A stretch of DNA of 64,000 nucleotides, from positions 124,001 through 188,000 of the forward strand of contig CANMKE010000002.1 in assembly GCA_947498325.1 (NCBI GenBank), read 5' to 3'. The position numbers and the translations under genes are program-made. Shown here piece by piece: positions 16,189 to 24,759 of this stretch (within the stretch, counting starts at the first letter, position 1; each line of letters opens with the position of its first letter). The notes beneath the pieces were generated by a model, which was not told the DNA's origin, made no database searches, and saw only the letters and a list, made by a program, of their open reading frames with translations. Source of the DNA: an uncultured Persicobacter sp. (GTDB lineage: Bacteria; Bacteroidota; Bacteroidia; Cytophagales; Cyclobacteriaceae).

Positions 16189-18978
16189 ATTATCGGTTTT
16201 ATAAAACTCCCACTGTCTTAATTCATTTCGGTACACATTGTATAAAGTGAACTTTTGCTGAGCAGCAGAATACATCAGCGCAATAGGCTCAGAGCTATCG
16301 ATGGGCTGTCCGTTAAGCAATTCCCCCTTCTGATTATACAGGTAGGTGAAGTCCTGGGTCTTATCGGTATAGACAATGAACTGGCTGTTTTTCGAAAAAT
16401 TATAATACTGAATATCCATCGCTTCGGGGTTCAGGTAATCCTTTTCAAACAGTAACCTTCCATTGTCATTCAGGAAACTTACCTGGTGAAGGTCGTGTCT
16501 GAGGATCAGGAAGTCGCTGCGCTGAAGATCAGGAATCAGTGTAAATCGAGATTCTTTCAGCGGTTTGTAGAGCTGGTTCTTCTTCAGTATTTTTCCCTCC
16601 AGGTCAAAGGTAATCAGTAGCCCCTCATTGGAGATCACAGATACTTTTGTGTTGCTCAGGCTGGTGCCTTCGTCAATGAAAATTTTCCCATCGAACTCCC
16701 TTCCCAAATCAAGAGGAAAACCTTTGTAAAACGCTCCGCGGCGGTTCATCAGAAACACCTTACCCGTTTTACTGGTCACCAGAATACAGTCGCGGGACCC
16801 GACCCTGAAGAACTGCGGCTTGCCCAATTCTGTTGCTCCCAGTTTTTTCGGCGCCCAGCCTTTCAATGGCTGAAGGTCCTTATCCGTAAGGTATAAATCG
16901 CCAGTTGTGGAGGTAAAGCAGAAACGGTATTTTTTATTCTGATCATAATCAAAAACAGAAAAATGCGCCACTTTGCTGTTTGCGGGATAAGCTTTAGGAT
17001 AATCTTTCACCTCGTGGCCATTACGGTCGATGAGGTACAATTTATTTTTTGCAGGAATCAGGTATTGCAAGTACTGATTGTTGTAAAAATCTATCTGATA
17101 TTGCTCATCGCAAATGGTGTCTTTGAGTTGGGTATTCCAAACCGAAGCCCCTTGCTGATTGATCAGTTCTACCCGCGAACTATCCTGGAGAAGCAATACT
17201 TCTGGGTTTTTTTTCTGCCAGTGTTTCACGACCAAAGGCTTTGCGATAGGCTTGTGCGATACCTTGAAACTGGAATGCAAACGGAGTTGCTGAGGTTTCG
17301 TGGTGCCGGTTGCCCCCATTTTTTGTTTCAGGAGCCAGTTGGCGGTAAAGCTGTTATTCTCCTGGCGCTGAAACTGAATGGCGCTGAGGTCCATCGGCAT
17401 AAAGTCTATATAATGCTGATCGATAAATGTTTTCATCGGGTCAGATGCATTCGCTTTGATCAGCCCCCAGGCTTTTTTAAAGTCGATCATTAAACTCACT
17501 TGGCTGTGTTCGTTGGTTTGCCCGAGGAAGGGCTCGTGTCGAACCGATTTCCCCCAGGTATTTTCGAGCTGCTGGGCATTAATAAACTGATGCAAAGCCA
17601 TCGTCGAATTTCCGATCACCAACAGCTTGTCGTAGAAAGTGTAGAATACCTTATCGAATCCTTCGAAAGGGGCGCCAAATAGCCTTTCGGGGAAGTTATT
17701 CCAGCTCAAAGCGTAGATCGGCTGCCCTTCAATAATGCTTGTAGGCGTAATTTGACCGGAAGAAGAAGCGTGTTGCTTTTCAAGCCATTCTATTTTTTCC
17801 TGGGCAATTTTGATGTCTTTGGCAGGTAATAATACGAGCTTATTGGGTGCTTCAGGCTTGTTGGAATCCAATGTCAGCAGGGTAATATTTCCCGTAGACC
17901 AGGAGAGCCAATCGGCTACGGTCATGTTCAGCCGAAAAGTCATCTGGTTTCTCAGGGCAGGATCAATCCTGTTTTGTTTCCAGTATTCAGCCATTTTTGA
18001 TTGCCATAGCGCCATATTCCCCACCTGAATTTGATAGGCTACCGCCGTTTGCTTGGGAATATATCCATAAATATTGTTGGAGGTTAAGGCAGGCTGATCC
18101 CTGAAGGTGTTCAGGTACAATTGGTGATTTGTGGAATCCATGAACACCGTTCCGTTGCCAATAATTTCATCAGCAGGAAAATACAAATCCAAAAACAGGC
18201 CATTGAACAGTTTATTGAGTAACTGACCGCTTTGAGCCGAGAATTGATTATGGGCAAAGTTTTTGGCGGTCTGGCCACAGGTATTGAAATTCAGGTACAG
18301 GTTCCCCTGATCTTTGTTGAACTTGGGAATATCAAACAGGCCCCATTGGGATTTCTTGAATCCATTATCCTGACCATCAGTAAGGTGACGAACAACATCT
18401 TCTACCAGTACAGAAGACCGACTGGCGATCAGCACATTGTCCTGATGAAAAAAGGTCATCGACTTTCTTGTTTTTTTATTGGTCAGCTGCTCAATTTTTA
18501 TTTGGTGGTACGCTCGAACCGTATAGCGATAATCCTGGTTGGTTTCATACTGCTTGAGCAATCGAAGTAGCTGCCCCGTTTGCTTTTCTTTTGGCTTAAA
18601 GTACATCACCCAATTGAGGTGATTTTTACTCGTAATATGGAAAGAAACCAAAAAATTCTGGCCGTGAGTGATCTTTTGAAGTGCTCCATTTTTTCCACTT
18701 AGGCTATCGAGTTCCGTGAGTGTTTCATTGAACTGGTTGATCTGCGGATTACTCTCCAGGCTCTTCCACAGGGGTTGCTGGGAAAACAGGTTCCAGTCTT
18801 CAACAATATGCTGAGATTCAAAGACTGCAATTGCGGAGGCAGGCACAAAATCCCAGGTGGTGAGATGTTGGTGCTGATAATTTTGATAGACCAAATAACC
18901 CCCTCCCACGAAAAGGAGGAGCAGTAAAGTAATAATGAATTTTTTCAAGACGACAAGAAGATTTGAACACGGTAACAA
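16183..18978 (-). CDS. Large membrane-anchored protein of unknown function, about 931 residues
   Basis: No named family is recognised with confidence. One N-terminal membrane anchor is visible (KKFIITLLLLLFVGGGYLVY). The N-terminal half resembles extracytoplasmic DUF3352-like proteins, with PASAIAVFESQHIVEDW and LVSFHITSKNHLNWVMYFKP. The C-terminal half has repeated LYLIDRNGHEV, FLMNRRGAFYKGFPLDLG and YLYNQKGELLNGQ segments, which look like beta-propeller blades. There is no ATG at the 5' end; a TTG at the listed end or a TTG ten codons downstream (start of KKFII) is the likely start. It is divergent from the EEP gene and convergent with the radical SAM gene. A periplasmic scaffold or sensor is possible, but this is a guess. 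Confidence 0.7.
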   Translation of the reverse strand: MLPCSNLLVVLKKFIITLLLLLFVGGGYLVYQNYQHQHLTTWDFVPASAIAVFESQHIVEDWNLFSQQPLWKSLESNPQINQFNETLTELDSLSGKNGALQKITHGQNFLVSFHITSKNHLNWVMYFKPKEKQTGQLLRLLKQYETNQDYRYTVRAYHQIKIEQLTNKKTRKSMTFFHQDNVLIASRSSVLVEDVVRHLTDGQDNGFKKSQWGLFDIPKFNKDQGNLYLNFNTCGQTAKNFAHNQFSAQSGQLLNKLFNGLFLDLYFPADEIIGNGTVFMDSTNHQLYLNTFRDQPALTSNNIYGYIPKQTAVAYQIQVGNMALWQSKMAEYWKQNRIDPALRNQMTFRLNMTVADWLSWSTGNITLLTLDSNKPEAPNKLVLLPAKDIKIAQEKIEWLEKQHASSSGQITPTSIIEGQPIYALSWNNFPERLFGAPFEGFDKVFYTFYDKLLVIGNSTMALHQFINAQQLENTWGKSVRHEPFLGQTNEHSQVSLMIDFKKAWGLIKANASDPMKTFIDQHYIDFMPMDLSAIQFQRQENNSFTANWLLKQKMGATGTTKPQQLRLHSSFKVSHKPIAKPLVVKHWQKKNPEVLLLQDSSRVELINQQGASVWNTQLKDTICDEQYQIDFYNNQYLQYLIPAKNKLYLIDRNGHEVKDYPKAYPANSKVAHFSVFDYDQNKKYRFCFTSTTGDLYLTDKDLQPLKGWAPKKLGATELGKPQFFRVGSRDCILVTSKTGKVFLMNRRGAFYKGFPLDLGREFDGKIFIDEGTSLSNTKVSVISNEGLLITFDLEGKILKKNQLYKPLKESRFTLIPDLQRSDFLILRHDLHQVSFLNDNGRLLFEKDYLNPEAMDIQYYNFSKNSQFIVYTDKTQDFTYLYNQKGELLNGQPIDSSEPIALMYSAAQQKFTLYNVYRNELRQWEFYKTDNL

Positions 18979-19136
18979 ATGCCAAGCTCTCTTTTGTAGG
19001 TTAAAAAGGGCACTTCGGCATTAACGCCTCAATATCTGTAGTAATCAATTAAAAAACCATACGTTATGGCATTTTTCCATTGATTTCCAAGCGATAAACT
19101 GTTCGTAAGTCAAGGCAAGCTAAAATAAAACCAAAG

Positions 19137-20177
19137 ATGATATCGATTTTGCAGTTTTTTGACCGTACACTGAGGCGGTTTTTTATGCCCTTCAGTATGG
19201 TGTGCCTATGCTATGGCACTTTGGAGGCACAACCTGTTGCAACCAAAAATTCAGCGGGTACCATCGTGTTTTATAATCTGGAAAATTTTTTTGACTGGCA
19301 CGATGATGCAGACAAAAAGGATGAAGACTTTTTGCCAGAAAGTGGTCGCCGCTGGAATGCTTACCGCTATCAGCAAAAGCTGCAACGCATTCAGAAAGTA
19401 CTGGCCAATATTGGCGGCTGGGAGCTTCCCCTACTGATGGGTTTTTGTGAGTTTGAACATCGGCAGATGCTGGAGGATCTGGCGAAATCGCCATTGCTTT
19501 GGCAGGGGAATTATGGGATTGCACACTTTGAATCTGTTGACCGCCGAGGAATCGATACTGGTATTTTGTATCAGCGAGGCTTTTTTAAATTATTGGATCA
19601 ATGTGCCCATGCGGTGGTGTTTGATGATGGCAGGCAGGGACGCGAGATTTTGGAGGTGCAGGGGATCTTGCCTTCAGGGGATACGCTTCATGTATTGGTG
19701 AATCATTGGTCGTCCAGATGGTCGGGAGAGATGGCAACCGTTGGGAAGCGGAAGGTTTACGCAGAAAGGGTGTCGGAAATTTACAAAAACATCCGTCAGC
19801 AGTCGCCAGGGCACCTATTCTTATCAATGGGCGATTTTAATGATGAACCGTCCGATGCCTCTTTGCAATTGTTGGTTCAGCAAACAGAAGGTGCACTCCA
19901 TTGCCTAATGGATGAGGCCGAGGAGCCTACCCATTATTTCCGTTCCGCCGTGGAGGCCTGGAGTTGTTTTGATCAGTTTTGGATCAATCGTGAATGTTGG
20001 CAGCATAGCGGTTGGCAGCTGTCAGCAGGCAAAGCTTTTCGGCCTTCCTGGTTACTGAATGATGACGGTACCCCTTTCCGAACGTTCAGGGGTTTTGCAT
20101 ACGAGGGCGGTTTCAGCGATCATCTGCCGATCTACCTGCGCATCAGTCCCAGTCCGATTGTGAAGGCTCCGCATTGA
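19137..20177 (+). CDS. Endonuclease/exonuclease/phosphatase family protein, probably exported
   Basis: The 346-residue protein has a hydrophobic N-terminus (MPFSMVCLCYGTLEAQP) that reads as a signal peptide. An EEP-fold domain follows, with FYNLENFFDWHDD, the GFCEFEHRQML glutamate motif, VNHWSSRWSGE, the metal-binding GDFNDEPSD motif and the terminal SDHLPIYLR. Exported members of this Bacteroidota group are annotated as nuclease/phosphatase proteins of unknown substrate. It lacks exonuclease III-specific segments, so it is not a second repair enzyme. Its end overlaps the convergent CPXCG-motif gene by 35 bases. Confidence 0.85.
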   Translation: MISILQFFDRTLRRFFMPFSMVCLCYGTLEAQPVATKNSAGTIVFYNLENFFDWHDDADKKDEDFLPESGRRWNAYRYQQKLQRIQKVLANIGGWELPLLMGFCEFEHRQMLEDLAKSPLLWQGNYGIAHFESVDRRGIDTGILYQRGFFKLLDQCAHAVVFDDGRQGREILEVQGILPSGDTLHVLVNHWSSRWSGEMATVGKRKVYAERVSEIYKNIRQQSPGHLFLSMGDFNDEPSDASLQLLVQQTEGALHCLMDEAEEPTHYFRSAVEAWSCFDQFWINRECWQHSGWQLSAGKAFRPSWLLNDDGTPFRTFRGFAYEGGFSDHLPIYLRISPSPIVKAPH

Positions 20178-20334
20178 AATGTTCCACCTCACCTTCGTGA
20201 ATACTGACACTGATTTCAATGGGGCGACAACACACCTCGCAGTCTTCAATGTAGCGCTGTGCTTCTACGGAAGGATCCACCAATACCGATATTTCGGCCA
20301 GGCAGTAGGGGCAAATAAACCATTGTTCGAGCAT
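20143..20334 (-). CDS. CPXCG motif-containing cysteine-rich protein
   Basis: This 63-residue protein begins MLEQWFICPYCLAEIS and carries two CxxC pairs (CPYC and CEVC), the second preceded by YIEDC. This is the signature of the small CPXCG cysteine-rich family, thought to bind zinc. The frame is open for 26 more codons upstream, but the family starts just before the first CxxC. Its function is unknown. The 3' end overlaps the 3' end of the EEP gene on the other strand. Confidence 0.85.
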   Translation of the reverse strand: MLEQWFICPYCLAEISVLVDPSVEAQRYIEDCEVCCRPIEISVSIHEGEVEHFNAEPSQSDWD

Positions 20335-20383
20335 GAGTGGAGAACTTGGCGTGTGGGGAAAATGTTGAGCCGAGCCGCCTTTT

Positions 20384-20743
20384 TTAGTCGTTGGCCTGGA
20401 TACGCTCTTCAAGATAACTGATATGGTTTTTCAGTTTGATGAGCTGCGCTGTTTGTTTTTCTATTAAGGCTGTTTTTTCTTCCAGCGCCATTTTTTGCTG
20501 ATTGAATTTCTTCTGCCAGCGACTGTTATTTTCTTTGCGCTTTTCATCTGTTTCCCGCAGAAACTCACTGAGCAGCCGATCCTCTTTTTCCTTTACTTTG
20601 GCTTTGGTGCCTTCTTCTGTCTGGCGAATTTGTTGCGCCATTTGCTGTAATCGGATAATAAGGACAATCAGTAAAGCAGACAAAATGCCGATAAATGCTA
20701 AGGCGTGGGTCTGGAGAAAATTGAGGAAGTCAAATACGGGCAT
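20384..20743 (-). CDS. Small membrane-anchored coiled-coil protein
   Basis: The 119-residue protein has one transmembrane helix near residues 16-31 (AFIGILSALLIVLIIRL), then a highly charged coiled coil to the end (many EEK, KEKEDR and QQKMALEEK heptads). No named family is recognised. It lies between the lysA terminator and the CPXCG gene on the same strand. An anchored structural or accessory protein is possible. Confidence 0.7.
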   Translation of the reverse strand: MPVFDFLNFLQTHALAFIGILSALLIVLIIRLQQMAQQIRQTEEGTKAKVKEKEDRLLSEFLRETDEKRKENNSRWQKKFNQQKMALEEKTALIEKQTAQLIKLKNHISYLEERIQAND

Positions 20744-20765
20744 TCTGGTAATTTTTAAAATAAAT

Positions 20766-20787
20766 AAGGTGACCGTGGGGTCACCTT
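20766..20787 (-). terminator. Terminator downstream of lysA
   Basis: A perfect 9-bp stem (AAGGTGACC with GGTCACCTT) with a 4-base loop is followed on the minus strand by TTATTTATTTTT. It ends the lysA transcript. Confidence 0.8.
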
Positions 20788-20820
20788 AAAATTAGTATAT
20801 TAATTACCTAAAATAAAATC

Positions 20821-22053
20821 CTATAACTCAACTTCTACCTGATTTCGAAGTAAATCTTCCATTGTTTCACGTTTTCTGATCAATTTTGCCTGTCCGTTAT
20901 GTACAAGTACTTCGGCAGGTCTGAAACGCGAATTGTAGTTGGAGGCCATGGAGATGCCATAAGCGCCCGCATTTTTGATGGCCAGCACATCCCCTTCTCG
21001 GACTTCGCTCATTGGGCGATCCCAGCCGAAGGTATCGGTTTCACAAATATACCCTACCACAGAGTAGAGCCTTTGTGTTCCCCGAGGGTTGCTGACATTG
21101 AAAATCTCATGATAGGCATCGTACATCATCGGGCGAATCAGGTGGTTCATTCCTGAGTTTACTCCAACAAAAACAGTGGCAGGAGTGGTTTTGATGACGT
21201 TGGCGGATACCAAAAAGTAGCCCGCTTCACTGACCAGGTATTTGCCTGGCTCAAACCAGATTTCCAGTTCACGGCCATATTCTGCACAGAACTTTTTAAA
21301 TGCGCCACCAAGTCTTTGCCCCAATTCGATCAGGTCGGTGGTATTGTCGTTTTCTTTGTATTTTACTTTGAACCCGCTTCCGAAATCAATGAAGCGTAAA
21401 TCCTGAAACTCCATCGCCGACTCAAAAATGATATCCGCTCCCTGCAAAAACACTTCTGGATCAAGGATATCCGAGCCTGTGTGTACGTGAAGCCCAGAGA
21501 TGTCCATGTTGTAAGTTTTGACAACACGAAGAATATGGCGAAGCTGATAAACCGAAATCCCAAATTTGGAATCGATATGTCCAGTAGAAATTTTATGGTT
21601 TCCGCCAGCCATAATGTGCGGATTCAGTCGGATACAGCAGGATTTGCTGTTACCATAGGTGTGTCCGAATTGCTCAAGAATCGAAATATTATCGATATTG
21701 ATCACACAGCCAAACTCTACGGCTTCCTGAATTTCAGCGAAAGATACCGAGTTGGGCGTAAATAAAATTTCCTCAGCACTGTAGCCGGCAAGCATTGCAA
21801 GCTGTACTTCCTGAATAGAGACCGCATCAACCTCTGTTCCATTTTGTCGCATCAGCTTCAAAATAGACATATTGGTTAATGATTTTACAGCATATTTTAT
21901 CTTCAGCGGAAGGCCAGTAAATGCCTCTTTCAGATGATTGATCTGCGAGACAATCTTGTCCGCATCATAAACATAGACAGGGGTACCGAATTGGGAAGCA
22001 ATCTCCTGAACAGGAATTCCCTGAATGCTATAAACGTCGTCTTTTAATTCCAT
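20821..22053 (-). CDS. lysA: Diaminopimelate decarboxylase
   Basis: The 410-residue PLP-dependent enzyme of fold type III catalyses the last step of lysine synthesis, converting meso-diaminopimelate to lysine. The PLP lysine is Lys57 in KYAVKSLTN. Other family blocks are SGLHVHTGSDI, DFGSGFKVKY, WFEPGKYLVSEAG, and the C-terminal CETDTFGWDR with GAYGISMASNYNSR. Length is normal. The 157-residue gene lies 34 bases upstream and is probably cotranscribed; a terminator follows. Confidence 0.95.
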   Translation of the reverse strand: MELKDDVYSIQGIPVQEIASQFGTPVYVYDADKIVSQINHLKEAFTGLPLKIKYAVKSLTNMSILKLMRQNGTEVDAVSIQEVQLAMLAGYSAEEILFTPNSVSFAEIQEAVEFGCVINIDNISILEQFGHTYGNSKSCCIRLNPHIMAGGNHKISTGHIDSKFGISVYQLRHILRVVKTYNMDISGLHVHTGSDILDPEVFLQGADIIFESAMEFQDLRFIDFGSGFKVKYKENDNTTDLIELGQRLGGAFKKFCAEYGRELEIWFEPGKYLVSEAGYFLVSANVIKTTPATVFVGVNSGMNHLIRPMMYDAYHEIFNVSNPRGTQRLYSVVGYICETDTFGWDRPMSEVREGDVLAIKNAGAYGISMASNYNSRFRPAEVLVHNGQAKLIRKRETMEDLLRNQVEVEL

Positions 22054-22087
22054 TTGTTTGTTGTTGTATTGGGCGTCGCCTTGTTTG

Positions 22088-22561
22088 CTATTTTTTTAAT
22101 GCTTCTTCGAGTGCATCAATCAAAATGTGTGAAGTTGTCATGATGATACTCTGCGATTTTAAATCAAAATTCGGTTTATCCTCCTGATGATTTTTAATCA
22201 TTTGCTCGACAAAAGCCAAAAGCTCTGTCTGTGAGTGTTCTGTGGCAATGTGTTGTCCTTCATGCTTCAGTTTGGCCATATAGGCGTTGGCGTTGTTCAT
22301 GATCAGCGCTTCGCTGACAGGCTCAATGCTTCCCACTGCGTTTTTATAGGATAACCAAATGCTCGTTCCGAGTAATAATAGTAGCTCGAAATCATCTTCA
22401 AACTCCAGCTTTTCCTGCATCAGAAAAAGGTAAGTTAACAGGCTTCTTTGTTCAAGACTGAAGGCCGTCATGATTTTTTCCATATTTCCACTTTCGTGGA
22501 TTTGGTCAAAGGCTTGCTGAATATGATTTTCGGTAACGATAATATTTGTATTGTTGCTCAT
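22088..22561 (-). CDS. Conserved hypothetical protein, 157 residues
   Basis: No family is recognised. The protein is soluble and helix-rich, with no signal peptide; notable segments are ALNDMEK-like helices, LTYLFLMQEKLEFEDDFELLLLLG and a C-terminal SIIMTTSHILIDALEEALKK. It is immediately upstream of lysA on the same strand and probably in one operon with it. That association with lysine biosynthesis may be incidental. Confidence 0.75.
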   Translation of the reverse strand: MSNNTNIIVTENHIQQAFDQIHESGNMEKIMTAFSLEQRSLLTYLFLMQEKLEFEDDFELLLLLGTSIWLSYKNAVGSIEPVSEALIMNNANAYMAKLKHEGQHIATEHSQTELLAFVEQMIKNHQEDKPNFDLKSQSIIMTTSHILIDALEEALKK

Positions 22562-22980
22562 TGCACTTGTGTAAAATTATGATCTTTTGTTGAAAAAATA
22601 CCGTACGTTTTATATTTGGAACATCAGTTGTTATAAAATCGATATTTCGTAACAATGGCTCTCGTGGCTGTTATTTTACCTCGGTCTGCACGGTAATTTC
22701 CAGTGTTCTCTGTATTCCTAAAGCCATAAAATTACAGCTAAATTTTTCATTTGAAGCCATATCCTGAACAGGATTTTCAGTAGACGCAGAAAAATTTGTT
22801 AGTGATCAGGGTAGAAATGGGGTGTTAATGGGCTTCTGTGGCGTTTAAGAGCAAAGCTATGGGGTTTTATCTTCAACAATGGCAGTAATAAAGAATCAAA
22901 TTTATATTTAATTCGGGGTTTTGTTGTTGATTTTTTAACCAAAATCAATTATTATTGACATGTGTTTAATTTAATGCGTT
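22562..22980. other. Intergenic region between the lysA operon and the tRNA-like RNA
   Basis: This AT-rich stretch should hold the promoter of the 157-residue gene (minus) and that of the tRNA-like RNA (plus). I find no exact TTTG/TAnnTTTG pair for either. A TTGACA lies about 27 bases before the tRNA-like RNA, but no matching second box is present. A 29-codon open frame on the minus strand (22671-22760) is considered too weak to call a gene. Confidence 0.5.
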
Positions 22981-23088
22981 GTATTGGTCGATACTTCTCG
23001 ATGGGAAGTGTTGGGGAAGCCACAGAAAGCTATTGAAATGCCTCGGAATAGTTTCAGTGTGCGGAAGGTTCGATTCCTTCACCAATAT
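22981..23088 (+). ncRNA. tRNA-like structured RNA without a recognisable anticodon arm
   Basis: The ends pair as an acceptor stem (TATTGGT with ACCAATA, plus one G-T pair). The 3' side carries a perfect T arm: stem GAAGG/CCTTC around the canonical loop TTCGATT. The 5' side has a D-arm-like hairpin of 7 pairs (ATACTTC/GAAGTGT) with a TCGATGG loop. Where an anticodon arm should be, a long irregular hairpin appears: CACA/TGTG, GAAA/TTTC and CTATT/AATAG around a 12-base loop. About 108 bases in all, longer than a normal tRNA; CCA is not encoded. A rho-independent terminator follows on the same strand. It could be a divergent tRNA (selenocysteine- or allo-tRNA-like, given 8+5 pairs), a decayed tRNA, or a tRNA-derived regulatory RNA. 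Confidence 0.55.
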
Positions 23089-23110
23089 CATTCTCTACTT
23101 ATGACTAAAT

Positions 23111-24598
23111 TTAGAAGCTCCTTAGGGAGCTTTTTTCGTCGGTAGCAACATGGTATTGCTGCAAGAGGTTGCGAGCAAATTCAAGGGTATGGTGCTTTTC
23201 TGTTAAGTCCATGGTTTCCCAGCCTTCCAGTGCTTTGCCGTAAATTTTACGGGAGAGTAAAGGTTTGTTTTTATGAATGAACCGCCAATATAAACCATTG
23301 AAAGGGCAAGCTTTTTCCCCGTGATTGATGGCGGGATCGAAAGTACATTTGCTGCAGTCGTGAATATTCGATGCGATTTCCTGCCCTTTGAAAATACGTT
23401 GCTGAGGCTGATAAATAAAATCGAGTAATTCGCCTTGTTCGCTCCATGCCGTCGCATTAACCAGCTTATGCTGCACCCACTGCTCAAATAAATCAGGCTC
23501 GACCTTCGCCAAAAGTGCATAATTTTTCAGCACCATCAGCAAGCGTTTGGCACTGGTCTTCCCTTTGTTTTCAACTTCCTCGATGGTTTGCTGTATGCAG
23601 CGCATGGAGGTGCTGTTGCCTTCTTTGAAAAAGGAGGGCAAGGGCTTATGATGACCGAGTGGGTTGATCGCCTCTTCAGTGGCAAGCTGGCGATTGAAGC
23701 GAAAACGTTTATACTCCCGATCTCCGAGCAGTGCTTTCAGCAGTGCATTAACGGCCTGCTGAGTAATGGCAAAGGGGTGTTTTTCGGTAAAATCTGAAAG
23801 GGCTTCCAATAGTTCCAGCGGCTGAATCATTTTCATATTCAGTGCCCATGCCAACTGAGAAGGAATAGCATCAGCCCCTTCGGCAGATTTTTTTTGTGGC
23901 AATAAATGATGAAAATAATAGTTCACATATTGCCACGCTTGTGCCGAAGAGCATACCCACCGACAAGATTTAGCATTCACATGCCCGAAAGCGGGAATAT
24001 CAAACTGCTCAATATCTTTGAGGATGGGACGGAGGTCATTTTTTATGGCAGGAGTTTCAACCTTGGGGAGTTTCAGGCGAACATTTTTGGCAGTATTTTT
24101 TTCAATATTGCCGATCAGTTTGCGGTATTTAACAGCCATATAGCTGTAAATATCTTCAGTGGTGGTTTCAATAGACTGGCTGAGGTCGCCTTCTTCCAAC
24201 AAAAAATGGTGACTTTGATGCTGTTGAATATTGACCCCCAAAATATAGGCGAAATCTTTCAGCTGGCGAGCATTCCGCTTGTCGTCGGGCTGAAGGTATT
24301 CAAAGTTTTTTGCCTTGTTCTGATAAATCAGCCAGGCGATATTCTCCGGTAAAGACTGTCGGTTTTCGGGGGCGGTAAGGGTCAGGTAAAAGAAGTTATG
24401 CCCCTGACGGCGCATCTTGCGGGCAAAGTTTCGCATCGATGCAAAGGTCGCCAACGTTTTTTGCTGATGTTGTGGCTCGTAGTTGGTTTCCTGCAAAATT
24501 TCCATCATGACATAACAGACTGTTTCGTCGGTTTGCGCAAACCACGAATGGTGCTCATTGAGCTGATCACCCAAAATCAGTCTAACGGTTTCAATCAT
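23111..24598 (-). CDS. Deoxyribodipyrimidine photolyase-related protein (Fe-S bacterial cryptochrome/photolyase)
   Basis: The 495-residue protein begins VRLILGDQLNEHHSWF and shows the FeS-BCP/PhrB architecture. The N-terminal alpha/beta domain includes the SMRNFARKMRRQGH segment; the FAD-binding helical domain has CRWVCSSAQAWQYVNYY and HPFAITQQAVNALL; near the C-terminus are the cluster cysteines CSKCTFDP and KACPFNGLYWRFI. Such proteins repair (6-4) photoproducts using light and hold a 4Fe-4S cluster and a lumazine cofactor. All the expected C-terminal cysteines are visible. The gene stands alone, convergent with the tRNA-like RNA whose terminator overlaps its end. Confidence 0.9.
   Translation of the reverse strand: MIETVRLILGDQLNEHHSWFAQTDETVCYVMMEILQETNYEPQHQQKTLATFASMRNFARKMRRQGHNFFYLTLTAPENRQSLPENIAWLIYQNKAKNFEYLQPDDKRNARQLKDFAYILGVNIQQHQSHHFLLEEGDLSQSIETTTEDIYSYMAVKYRKLIGNIEKNTAKNVRLKLPKVETPAIKNDLRPILKDIEQFDIPAFGHVNAKSCRWVCSSAQAWQYVNYYFHHLLPQKKSAEGADAIPSQLAWALNMKMIQPLELLEALSDFTEKHPFAITQQAVNALLKALLGDREYKRFRFNRQLATEEAINPLGHHKPLPSFFKEGNSTSMRCIQQTIEEVENKGKTSAKRLLMVLKNYALLAKVEPDLFEQWVQHKLVNATAWSEQGELLDFIYQPQQRIFKGQEIASNIHDCSKCTFDPAINHGEKACPFNGLYWRFIHKNKPLLSRKIYGKALEGWETMDLTEKHHTLEFARNLLQQYHVATDEKSSLRSF
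23115..23136 (+). terminator. Terminator of the tRNA-like RNA
   Basis: A 7-bp stem (AAGCTCC with GGAGCTT), TTAG loop and T-run point along the plus strand. On the minus strand there is no T-run. It overlaps the last codons of the convergent photolyase gene, so its natural partner is the tRNA-like RNA. Confidence 0.8.
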
Positions 24599-24759
24599 GA
24601 GGTTTTCAATAACAGATAATTAGCTAAAAATACAGAAGATCTGCTCAAAAATCACGGACTGAGTAAAAAATATATTTTTATGGGCAGAAAGGTGCCCTGA
24701 GTGAGCCTCCAAATACAGCGATTTAGAAGGAAATCGAGCCGTTCTCCCCTGCTTTCAGC

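Noticed and set aside
22671-22760. Small open frame of 29 codons (minus) in the gap after the lysA operon
   Set aside because: It reads smoothly, but has no promoter, ribosome site or homologue that I recognise.
22640-22870. A sixth MITE-like element in the gap before the tRNA-like RNA
   Set aside because: GGCTGTTA and similar words occur, but no paired inverted ends could be defined.
22955-22960. TTGACA as a promoter for the tRNA-like RNA
   Set aside because: No matching second box at a suitable distance, and Bacteroidota promoters use a different consensus.
22981-23088. Assignment as selenocysteine tRNA (selC)
   Set aside because: The 8+5 pairing is suggestive, but no TCA anticodon loop can be folded and no selenocysteine genes are in the window.
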